From Chloroflexota bacterium (lineage in GTDB: Bacteria > Chloroflexota > Limnocylindria > QHBO01): DNA of 6,148 nucleotides. This document shows, one piece after another, positions 1 through 5,439 of the stretch (the stretch's first letter is position 1; the number at the start of each line of letters is the position of its first letter). The translations under genes and the position numbers were made by a program. The notes under the pieces were generated by a model, which was not told the origin of the DNA, ran no database searches, and was given only the letters and a program-made list of their open reading frames with translations. Location of the stretch: positions 1 to 6,148 of the forward strand of contig JACDHU010000116.1 of the NCBI GenBank assembly GCA_013820865.1, in the 5' to 3' direction.

Positions 1-687
1 ATCGCCGGTGGCACGGAGAGCGCCATCATGCCGGTCTCGATCGCCGCACTTGCCAACATGGGTGCGCTGTCGAAGCGCAACGATGATCCGGCGCGCGCCT
101 CACGGCCCTTCGACGCCGAGCGAGACGGGTTCGTCTTCGGCGAGGCTGCCGCGATCATGGTGGTCGAGGCCGCCGAGTATGCGGAGGCCCGCGGCGCGCC
201 GATCTTGGCCGAAATCGCCGGCGGCGCACTCACCGGTGACGCTTTTCACATCTCCGCGCCCGATCCATCCGGCTACGGCGCCACGCTCGCCATGCGGCGC
301 GCCATTCGAGACGCGCAGCTCGAAATGGAGGCGGTGGAGGTAGTCATGGCGCACGGCACATCAACACCGCTCAACGACGCCACCGAGACGAAGGCCATCC
401 GCACTGCATTCGGGCCGCACGCTGATCGGCTGGCGGTGAGCAGCAACAAGAGCATGGTCGGTCACACGCTCGGCGCGGCTGGGGCGATCTCCGCGCTCGC
501 CGCGGTACTGGCCATCCGCGACGGGATCATCCCGCCCACGATCAACCAGGAAACGCCGGATCCCGACTGCGACCTCGACTACGTGCCCAACGCCGCGCGA
601 ACGCAGCCCGTCTCAATGGTCATGGTCAACGGGTTCGGCTTCGGCGGCCAGAACGCCGTCTCGGTGATCACCCGCTACGCCGGCTGA
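1..687 (+). CDS. fabF: Beta-ketoacyl-ACP synthase II (FabF), C-terminal part, 5' end outside window
   Basis: This enzyme catalyses the decarboxylative Claisen condensation of acyl-ACP or acyl-enzyme with malonyl-ACP, the elongation step of type II fatty acid synthesis in the cytoplasm. The reading frame is open from base 1 (IAGGTESAI...), so the ATG at 28 is internal and the true start lies upstream. Visible family marks are the block RNDDPARASRPFD followed by RDGFVFGEAA, the first catalytic His in AHGTSTPLND (His codon 352-354), the Lys/His block NKSMVGHTLGAAGA (His codon 463-465), and the C-terminal glycine-rich NGFGFGGQNAVSV. The nucleophilic Cys of the thiolase fold would lie before base 1 and cannot be checked. 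Some 228 residues are present of a family usually about 410 long. Nothing suggests the visible part is broken. A FabB-type or polyketide KS assignment is less likely given the FabF-like DCDLDYVPN and GFGGQN wording. Confidence 0.95.
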   Translation: MAGGTESAIMPVSIAALANMGALSKRNDDPARASRPFDAERDGFVFGEAAAIMVVEAAEYAEARGAPILAEIAGGALTGDAFHISAPDPSGYGATLAMRRAIRDAQLEMEAVEVVMAHGTSTPLNDATETKAIRTAFGPHADRLAVSSNKSMVGHTLGAAGAISALAAVLAIRDGIIPPTINQETPDPDCDLDYVPNAARTQPVSMVMVNGFGFGGQNAVSVITRYAG

Positions 688-727
688 CCGTCGCCGCGCG
701 TACTGGCCATGACCGGACCTTCGATCC

Positions 728-733
728 GGGAGG
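728..733 (+). promoter_or_regulatory. Shine-Dalgarno GGGAGG deciding the start of the small membrane protein
   Basis: GGGAGG lies 8 nt upstream of the ATG at 742. The upstream in-frame ATG at 709 has no purine-rich stretch before it, so 742 is preferred. A second, weaker candidate is AGGA before the GTG at 766. Confidence 0.6.
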
Positions 734-741
734 CATCGCGC

Positions 742-1245
742 ATGGCGCCACGTAGGATCGACCTCGTGACCGAAGTGAACGGACTCCACCTCGCGTACCG
801 CGGTTTCGTCGCGGGGCTGGCCGGTGCCTACGTCTGGGTGGCGATCGCCATGCTTGCGGCCGCGCCGACCGGCTCACCGCTGGAGCCGCTGCGGATCCTC
901 GGCAGCATCGGTCCTCACGGCTGGGGCGCATCGGTCTCCGAATCGTTCGTGCTGGCGCTCGGGCTGGCGCAGGTGGTCGGAGCCGGCATCGGCATCGGCT
1001 TCGCGTATTTCTTCGGTCGCTTCTTCACCGTGCGCATCACGCTCGGAATTGCCGCGATCTGCGTGGCCGTCCTGGCCTGGAGCCTGCTCAGCACCCGCCT
1101 CGCGCTGGCGGCCGCCATGGACCCGATGACGGTCGGAACGTCGGCCGGCATGCTGCTCGGCACACTGGCCTACGGCTGGGTGCTCGGCTGGTCGATCCCG
1201 GTGCGCGGCGATGTGACGCGTTACGTCGGATCCCCGGTCACGTAA
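742..1245 (+). CDS. Small membrane protein of unknown function, about four transmembrane helices
   Basis: I do not recognise a named family. From the ATG at 742 the protein has 167 residues. After a short polar N-terminus it has four hydrophobic segments at roughly residues 22-41, 69-92, 99-118 and 131-152, rich in Gly and Ala. The loop between helices 1 and 2 contains PLEPLRILGSIG. Helix 2 ends in an aromatic patch, AYFFGRFF. An upstream in-frame ATG at 709 would add 11 residues but lacks a ribosome binding site, whereas 742 has GGGAGG at good spacing. It follows fabF by 54 bp on the same strand, so co-transcription is possible, and no separate promoter is apparent. Its last 25 bp overlap the 3' end of the convergent Nudix gene. 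Conserved third-position G/C and the clean helix pattern argue that it is real. Function cannot be assigned. Confidence 0.8.
   Translation: MAPRRIDLVTEVNGLHLAYRGFVAGLAGAYVWVAIAMLAAAPTGSPLEPLRILGSIGPHGWGASVSESFVLALGLAQVVGAGIGIGFAYFFGRFFTVRITLGIAAICVAVLAWSLLSTRLALAAAMDPMTVGTSAGMLLGTLAYGWVLGWSIPVRGDVTRYVGSPVT
1221..1245. repeat. Inverted repeat TTACGT...ACGTAA in the overlap of two convergent gene ends
   Basis: The 25-bp tail-to-tail overlap begins with TTACGT and ends with ACGTAA, so it is bounded by a perfect 6-bp inverted repeat with a 13-nt interior. Both stop codons (TAA on each strand) are part of the arms. An inner CGG/CCG pair could extend the stem across a 3-nt bulge. No T-tract follows on either side, so it is at best a weak shared transcription-end hairpin, and it could be a by-product of two TAA stops in overlapping frames. 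Confidence 0.3.
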
Positions 1246-1820
1246 AGCTCCGGGGCGAAACGCGAGCCGCTGTCCGGGAGTGAGGCAACCCAGTCTCGCA
1301 GAGCCGATTCGACGGTGCTGAAGGCGAGCTCGTCCCACGGGATTTCATCGGGCGTGAAGGCGCGGACCTCGCTCGTCTCGGCAGCCGGCTCAGGACGGCC
1401 GCCGACCACGTCCGCTTCGAACACGATGGTCACGATCCCCACGTGCGGTCGTGAATAGACACCGATCAGGCGCCCGACCTCGACACGCAGATCGGTCTCC
1501 TCTTCTGTCTCGCGCCTGGCACCCTCCTGCGCTGATTCCCCCACCTCCAGAAAGCCGCCGGGGTATGTCCATCGGCCCAGGCCCGGTTCGATGGCTCGAC
1601 GCGCTAGGTAGACGCTTCCGCCCTTCACCGGCAGGGTGCCGACGACCATCCGCGGATTGCGCCAGGTGATGTGGTCGTTGGGACAGACCAGGCGCGGTCG
1701 GTGGTCTTCCTCCAGCAGCTTGGACTCGAGCGGGAGCCCGCAGGCGGGGCAGAAGCGCGGGTCCTCGCCCAGGGTCAGCGGGAAGGCATCGGAGTCGTCT
1801 GAGACGTTGAGCGGCGGCAT
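1221..1820 (-). CDS. Nudix hydrolase with N-terminal zinc ribbon
   Basis: This is a 199-residue Nudix pyrophosphohydrolase, which would cleave a nucleoside diphosphate linked to another moiety (NDP-X) using Mg or Mn. Residues 24-50 form a zinc-ribbon-like unit, with C24-P-A-C27 and then C46-P-N-D49-H50, followed by TWRNP and VVGTLPV as in ribbon-bearing Nudix proteins of the NudC/ADP-ribose or FAD pyrophosphatase type. The Nudix box spans residues 89-111: G89-x5-E95, then R103-E104 and E107-E108. The box is complete in its metal-binding glutamates, but Asp110 stands at the usual Gly position. The fourth zinc Cys is replaced by Asp49, with His50 adjacent. The C-terminal part (FTPDEIPWDELAF, STVESALRDWV) is typical of the fold. 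No Shine-Dalgarno precedes the ATG, and the start lies only 38 bp from the divergent cysS start, so the messenger may have a very short leader. The substrate cannot be fixed from sequence. Confidence 0.9.
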   Translation of the reverse strand: MPPLNVSDDSDAFPLTLGEDPRFCPACGLPLESKLLEEDHRPRLVCPNDHITWRNPRMVVGTLPVKGGSVYLARRAIEPGLGRWTYPGGFLEVGESAQEGARRETEEETDLRVEVGRLIGVYSRPHVGIVTIVFEADVVGGRPEPAAETSEVRAFTPDEIPWDELAFSTVESALRDWVASLPDSGSRFAPELYVTGDPT

Positions 1821-1843
1821 CGGTCCATTCTGCCGCTCATCGG

Positions 1844-1849
1844 TACAAT
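1844..1849 (+). promoter_or_regulatory. Candidate -10 element TACAAT for a near-leaderless cysS transcript
   Basis: TACAAT followed by G lies 9 bp before the cysS ATG at 1859. Transcription starting 6-7 bp downstream would begin only a few bases before the ATG, and no Shine-Dalgarno is present, which fits leaderless initiation. There is no convincing -35 at 16-18 bp spacing. Prediction from sequence only. Confidence 0.45.
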
Positions 1850-1858
1850 GCGTGGCCC

Positions 1859-2811
1859 ATGGATGACTCCCTTCCGCAGGTGCGCCTGTACAACTCGCTG
1901 ACTCGACGCACCGAGCCGCTTCAGCCGCTCCAACCGGGCAGAGTCAGCGTCTACACCTGCGGCAGCACCGTCTACAATTACGCGCACATCGGCAACCTGC
2001 GGACGTACCTGTTCGGCGACCTGCTGCATCGGACGCTCGAGTACACCGGGTACGAGGTGCGCTACGTCAAGAACATCACCGATGTCGGCCACATGCGCGG
2101 TGATGACCACGACTCGCTGGAGGGTGATGACAGGATCCAGCTGGCCGCCGAGACCGAAGGCAAGACGCCAAGCCAGATCGCCGACTTCTATACCGATGCC
2201 TGGCTGGAGGACGAGGCGCTCCTCAATATCCTGCCCGCCGACGTCATGCCCAAGGCGACCGACCACATCCCCGAGATGATCGCTCTCACGGAACAACTGA
2301 TCGGCAACGGCCTGGCGTATGACGTCGACGGCACCATCTACTTCGACGTCAGCTCATTCCCATCGTACGGCCAGCTCTCCGGTCAGAAGGTGGACGAGAT
2401 GCGCGCCGGCCACCGGGTGGAGGTGGAGAGCGACAAGCGCGATCCGGCCGACTTCGCGCTCTGGAAGCGCGCGCGGGAGCATCGGCTCATGAAGTGGCCA
2501 TCACCCTGGGGCGATGGCTTTCCGGGCTGGCACATCGAGTGCTCGGCCATGTCGATCAAGCACCTGGGCGAGCGGTTCGACATCCACACCGGTGGGATCG
2601 ACCTCAAATTTCCGCACCATGAGGACGAGATCGCGCAGTCGGAGGCGTCCTGGGCCATCCGGTCGTCAGCGTCTGGATGCACGGCGAATTCCTCACCCTG
2701 GCCGACGCCAAGATGGCCAAGAGCGCGGGCAACATCATCCGAGTTGGCGAGCTGCCCGCCAAGGGTTACGAGCCGCTCGCCTTCCGCTACCTCTCGTTGA
2801 CAGCGCACTAA
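1859..2811 (+). pseudogene. cysS: Cysteinyl-tRNA synthetase, frameshifted and lacking its C-terminal domain
   Basis: Class I synthetase that charges tRNA-Cys with cysteine in the cytoplasm. The first 263 residues are well conserved. They include the HIGH-type motif YAHIGN (residues 41-46), the zinc ligands C34, C228, H253 and E257 (in FPHHEDE), and the substrate block FPGWHIECSAMS. At 2645-2650 the frame breaks. Reading on in the original frame gives an unrelated tail ending at a TGA (2798-2800). Shifting by one base at 2648-2650 restores LGHPVVSVWMHGEFLTLADA, the KMSKS-type motif KMAKS (2710-2724) and PLAFRYLSLTAH, ending at TAA 2809-2811. The simplest account is loss of one G from GCGGTCCTG. 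Even when repaired, the product is about 317 residues, compared with the usual 450-500. It stops exactly where family members continue LTAHYR into the DALR-type helical and anticodon-recognition region, and no frame downstream continues it. It is therefore a true pseudogene, or there is a sequencing error plus a misjoined assembly. Confidence 0.88.
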
Positions 2812-2978
2812 TGGAATTCGCCTTCATCGCCCGCCCCCTTCAGTCCAAGCATATCCGCACCCGAGTCAACCGATGGCCGAACTCGGGGTTCCTGGTCACG
2901 GCGTCCTTCCGCATCTATCGCCTTGTCGCGGGGACACCATCGCAGTACACGATCACGAAACTGATCGAGTGGGCATAG
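2811..2978 (+). CDS. Doubtful 55-codon ORF after the cysS remnant
   Basis: An ATG overlaps the final A of the cysS remnant stop (TAATG), as in translational coupling. It opens a 55-residue frame beginning MEFAFIARPLQSKH and ending KLIEWA, with stop TAG 2976-2978. The composition is reasonable and about 80 percent of third positions are G/C. However, there is no Shine-Dalgarno, no recognisable motif and no known family. It could be a real small gene, the tail of something joined here by rearrangement, or chance. Confidence 0.2.
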   Translation: MEFAFIARPLQSKHIRTRVNRWPNSGFLVTASFRIYRLVAGTPSQYTITKLIEWA

Positions 2979-2990
2979 CTGTGCTATGCC
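2972..2990. repeat. Perfect 8-bp hairpin GGCATAGC-TGT-GCTATGCC
   Basis: GGCATAGC and its exact reverse complement GCTATGCC are separated by three bases (TGT). The stop codon of the doubtful 55-codon ORF lies in the left arm. No T-run follows on either strand, so a standard intrinsic terminator is not shown. It could be a protein-binding palindrome or a transcript-end structure. Confidence 0.5.
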
Positions 2991-3016
2991 GCTGCCGTGC
3001 TGATCTTCCTCTGGTT

Positions 3017-3050
3017 GGCAACAGGCCGATCACCGGACGGCAACCGGCCG
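3017..3050 (+). repeat. Two copies of GGCAAC(A/C)GGCCG, 22 bp apart
   Basis: GGCAACAGGCCG at 3017-3028 recurs as GGCAACCGGCCG at 3039-3050, with one mismatch in 12. The start-to-start distance is 22 bp, about two helical turns. Such spacing would suit a DNA-binding protein, but two copies in GC-rich DNA may be chance. Confidence 0.25.
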
Positions 3051-3070
3051 GCGCGGCCGCGGTCGCGCCG
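3049..3070 (-). terminator. Possible GC-rich stem downstream of the RDD gene
   Basis: CGGCGCG at 3049-3055 pairs with CGCGCCG at 3064-3070 across an 8-nt loop, beginning 15 nt beyond the RDD stop codon. The stem is strong, but no U-tract follows it on the minus strand, so termination activity is only a possibility. Confidence 0.2.
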
Positions 3071-3085
3071 TCGCCGCCGCGGTAG

Positions 3086-3673
3086 TCACCTCTCGACGCT
3101 GCTCGAGACGCGGACGACGATGCTCCGACTGGCTCGGTCGTGGAGGCCGCGATGGAGTGGGTGCGTCATGGCGCTGACGAACAGGATCGTCGTCCATGCC
3201 CCCGCGACCAGGATGAGTACGAGAAAGGCGACCGGCTGCTCCAGGAGCAGCGTCAGAAGGAAGCCGATCGGTCCGCCGACGAGGACCCATCTTCCGATGG
3301 CCCGACCGGAGGTCAGCCTCGCCGCCGAGCGGCAGTCCCGTACGCCCAGATGCAACGCACCCAGCCCGACCGTCGCACCGCGCCTCGTCCACGAGCCGAC
3401 GAAATACGCCGCACTCACCGCGGTGACGAGGCTCGAGTCGAGCAGCGCCCGAGGCCAGCTCACCGTCACGAGGGGCGCACGAGACGAGCCAGCCAGCTCC
3501 GTCGCCGGTCCGATCACCACTGCCACGCCGCCCAGGACAACGATCGCAGCGGCGGACACGACGATGACATCGATCAGGTGTCCCAGCACCCGTCGTCCCA
3601 TCGGCGCGGGCCGAAGTCGCTCGGGAGGAGCCACCGGGGTACGACCGGGGCGGTTAACATCGGCTTCGGTCAC
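3086..3673 (-). CDS. RDD-family integral membrane protein
   Basis: A 195-residue membrane protein with the RDD pattern. Arg27/Arg28 and Asp35 lie at the head of the first helix (RRVLGHLIDVIVV). A polar middle block, TRRGATVGLGALHLGVRDC, corresponds to the family's 'G-T-x-G-K-x-x-x-G-x-x-V' region. The closing Asp179 is in LHRGLHDRASRSIVV. Hydrophobic stretches lie at about residues 29-55, 80-95, 129-145 and 147-168. RDD proteins have no single established role; some are linked to ion transport. I chose the GTG at 3673 because GGAG lies 8 nt upstream. An in-frame GTG at 3724 would add 17 residues but has no ribosome binding site. The gene is divergent from the GMC oxidoreductase with 71 bp between starts, so the two may share a control region. 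The N-terminal 24 residues are Pro/Arg-rich and probably cytoplasmic. Confidence 0.85.
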   Translation of the reverse strand: MTEADVNRPGRTPVAPPERLRPAPMGRRVLGHLIDVIVVSAAAIVVLGGVAVVIGPATELAGSSRAPLVTVSWPRALLDSSLVTAVSAAYFVGSWTRRGATVGLGALHLGVRDCRSAARLTSGRAIGRWVLVGGPIGFLLTLLLEQPVAFLVLILVAGAWTTILFVSAMTHPLHRGLHDRASRSIVVRVSSSVER

Positions 3674-3681
3674 GTTCGATT

Positions 3682-3685
3682 CTCC
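3682..3685 (-). promoter_or_regulatory. Shine-Dalgarno GGAG deciding the RDD start
   Basis: On the minus strand GGAG (within GGACGGAGA) lies 8 nt before the GTG at 3673. The alternative GTG at 3724 has no such element. Confidence 0.55.
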
Positions 3686-3726
3686 GTCCGCGCGTGGCCC
3701 GCTCACGGGACCAGGCAACGCCACGA

Positions 3727-3732
3727 AGAATA
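3727..3732 (-). promoter_or_regulatory. Weak candidate -10 (TATTCT) for the RDD gene
   Basis: TATTCT on the minus strand lies about 53 bp upstream of the RDD GTG, which would give a leader of roughly 47 nt. No -35 is convincing, and the site overlaps the ribosome binding site of the divergent GMC gene. Confidence 0.2.
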
Positions 3733-3737
3733 GAGGA
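3732..3737 (+). promoter_or_regulatory. Shine-Dalgarno AGAGGA deciding a TTG start for the GMC gene
   Basis: AGAGGA lies 7 nt before the TTG at 3745. The frame can be opened from a GTG at 3694, but that adds 17 charged residues not typical of the family and has no ribosome binding site. Confidence 0.55.
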
Positions 3738-3744
3738 TCCGCGG

Positions 3745-5439
3745 TTGTTCATCGACGCACGCTCGATCTCGGCCGGCGAGACGATCGACACCGAGGTGGC
3801 CGTCATCGGCTCCGGCGCGGCAGGGATCTCCCTCGCCCGCGACCTCGCCCGGCACGGCATCGGCGTCACGATCGTGGAGAGTGGCGACCGTCAGTTGACG
3901 TCGGAGACCCAGCGTCTCTACGCCGGCAGCAACGTCGGTCTGCCGTACTTCCCGCTGGACGCCGCTCGGCTGCGCTACTTCGGCGGGACGACGAATCACT
4001 GGAGTGGAACCTGCCGACCACTCGAGCCCTTCGACCTGCAAGAGCACGCATGGATCCCGAACAGCGGGTGGCCCATTGGCATCGCGGACCTCGAGCCTTT
4101 CTCTGCCGAGGCCGCCGAGCTCTGCGGGCTGAAGTCGAACGAATGGTCACCACGGCACTGGGTGGCGGAGAGCCCGTATCCGGCACTGAGCCTCGGCTCG
4201 GGGGTGGTTACCCGGGTGGCCCAGAACGTCCGCAGCGTAAATCGGCGGTTCGCCGACCGGTTCGCGGACGATCTTCATGACGCCGAGGCACGGATCCTCC
4301 TGAACGCCAACGTGATCGAGATCATGGTGGCCGATCCGCGCGACCAGGTCGGGGCGCTTCGCGTCGCGACCCTGGAAGGTACCGAGTTCACCGTCTCGGC
4401 GCGAAGCTACGTGCTGGCTGCCGGCGGGATCGAGAACGCTCGCCTACTCCTGGTGTCGCGCGGTCGCCACCCGGAGGGAGTCGGGAACGAGCACGGGCTC
4501 GTCGGCCGGTATTTCCTCGAGCACCCGAGGTTCATCGCGGGCCTGCTGGTGCCGTTCCGGCCCGACATCGACTTACGCTTCTACAACGGCCACGACGCAG
4601 GCGGGTCACGCATCACGGGGTACTTGAGCCTCCGGCCGGAAGTGCGGGCGCAGGAGCAGATCGTGGACGTGCAGCTCCGCCTTGAGCCGATGTACCCCGA
4701 CTTCTTCGTTCGAGCGCAGGACTCGCCGGACGTGGTGGCGCTCCGAGCGCTCCTCGGCCGAACGGAACGGGAGCCCGATTGGGCGGTCGACCTCGCGCGC
4801 GTCGCGGATGACGTGACCAGCTGGCGACGCGTGCTCGCGCTCGGGGGGCCGCTTCCGCTCCCTCGACCGGACGCGGTCGCGCAGTTCATGGGCCTTACCG
4901 CCGCCGAGCGGGAGGCGCTGATGCCGGAGGTCCTCGGCGACATCGCCACGCTGGCATACGGCGAGACCATCGGCACCATCCCGACGGAGGCGATCGCGTT
5001 GACGGCGCGCATCGATCCGGTCCCCAATCCCGCGTCCCGCGTGCGACTCGGCGCAGACACCGACGCGCTCGGGATGCCTCGCGTCGAGCTCGATTGGCAG
5101 CTCACCGAGCTCGACCGACGGAGCGTCGAGCGGACGATCGAGCTGGTCGGCCGGGCCGTTGGCGAGGCGGGGATCGGCCGGGTGAGGCTGACCCTCGATG
5201 GAGATGTGGGCACGTGGCCGGCCGACTTGGCCGGAGGGTGGCATCACATGGGCACCACGCGCATGCACGATGATCCGCGCCGAGGCGTCGTGGACGGCGA
5301 CGGCCGGGTCCATGGCATGCGCAACCTCTACGTGAGCGGCAGCTCGGTGTTCGCAACCGGAGGCTCGGGCACACCAACGATGACCCTCGTGGCTCTTGCG
5401 CTCCGGCTGGCGAGCCACCTTCGCGGGGACACGACGTGA
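3745..5439 (+). CDS. GMC-family FAD-dependent oxidoreductase (dehydrogenase large subunit-like)
   Basis: A 564-residue flavoprotein counted from the TTG at 3745, predicted to oxidise an alcohol or sugar hydroxyl with FAD. The N-terminal Rossmann motif is G22-S-G-A-A-G27, with E45 at the end of the second strand (VTIVES) for the FAD ribose. The family block YFGGTTNHWSGTCRP is at about residues 78-92, and the second FAD segment LAAGGIENARLLL at 224-236. The C-terminal GMC domain has H500-H-M-G-T-T-R-M, with catalytic His500, and then LYVSGSSVFATGGSGTPTMT. At residue 543 Thr stands where relatives usually have Asn (GGSANPT), so the second catalytic position is altered. There is no signal peptide. 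Its stop overlaps the start of the Tat-signal gene by 4 bp, suggesting a two-subunit complex exported together. The general build resembles large subunits of gluconate, sorbitol or fructose dehydrogenases. The substrate is unknown. Confidence 0.9.
   Translation: MFIDARSISAGETIDTEVAVIGSGAAGISLARDLARHGIGVTIVESGDRQLTSETQRLYAGSNVGLPYFPLDAARLRYFGGTTNHWSGTCRPLEPFDLQEHAWIPNSGWPIGIADLEPFSAEAAELCGLKSNEWSPRHWVAESPYPALSLGSGVVTRVAQNVRSVNRRFADRFADDLHDAEARILLNANVIEIMVADPRDQVGALRVATLEGTEFTVSARSYVLAAGGIENARLLLVSRGRHPEGVGNEHGLVGRYFLEHPRFIAGLLVPFRPDIDLRFYNGHDAGGSRITGYLSLRPEVRAQEQIVDVQLRLEPMYPDFFVRAQDSPDVVALRALLGRTEREPDWAVDLARVADDVTSWRRVLALGGPLPLPRPDAVAQFMGLTAAEREALMPEVLGDIATLAYGETIGTIPTEAIALTARIDPVPNPASRVRLGADTDALGMPRVELDWQLTELDRRSVERTIELVGRAVGEAGIGRVRLTLDGDVGTWPADLAGGWHHMGTTRMHDDPRRGVVDGDGRVHGMRNLYVSGSSVFATGGSGTPTMTLVALALRLASHLRGDTT

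Larger units (their letters stand above)
2812..3085. other. Gap without a convincing gene between the cysS remnant and the RDD gene
   Basis: No frame on either strand continues CysS, and I recognise no protein, tRNA or other RNA. The part up to about 3015 is visibly less GC-rich than the flanking genes. The last 70 bp are extremely GC-rich. The stretch holds one weak ORF at its left end, a perfect hairpin at 2972-2990, a spaced 12-bp repeat at 3017-3050 and a GC-rich stem at 3049-3070. Confidence 0.6.

Noticed and set aside
874..1338. 154-codon minus-strand open frame
   Set aside because: Low-complexity Arg/Ala/Asp-rich antisense of the membrane protein gene, with no recognisable domain.
1807..1812. 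TTGAGC as a -35 element for cysS
   Set aside because: It is 31 bp from the TACAAT box, far from the 16-18 bp needed.
1775..2296. 173-codon minus-strand open frame opposite cysS
   Set aside because: The opposite strand encodes conserved CysRS motifs, and this frame also overlaps the Nudix start.
2645..2655. Programmed ribosomal frameshift in cysS
   Set aside because: There is no slippery heptamer, and the family is not known for recoding here. The gene is also truncated further on.
2808..3031. Minus-strand open stretch covering most of the gap
   Set aside because: It has no usable start codon near its upstream end, no ribosome binding site and no recognisable protein.
2811..3085. tRNA or other structured RNA gene in the gap
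   Set aside because: No T-loop consensus or cloverleaf pairing was found on either strand. Only the isolated hairpins listed are visible.
2997..4280. 427-codon plus-strand open frame
   Set aside because: It runs antisense to the RDD gene and then out of frame through the GMC gene. The product is Arg/Pro-rich with no family features, while the genes it overlaps have clear motifs.
4606..5418. 270-codon minus-strand open frame
   Set aside because: Antisense shadow of the GMC gene, rich in Arg, His and Ala, typical of high-GC reverse frames.
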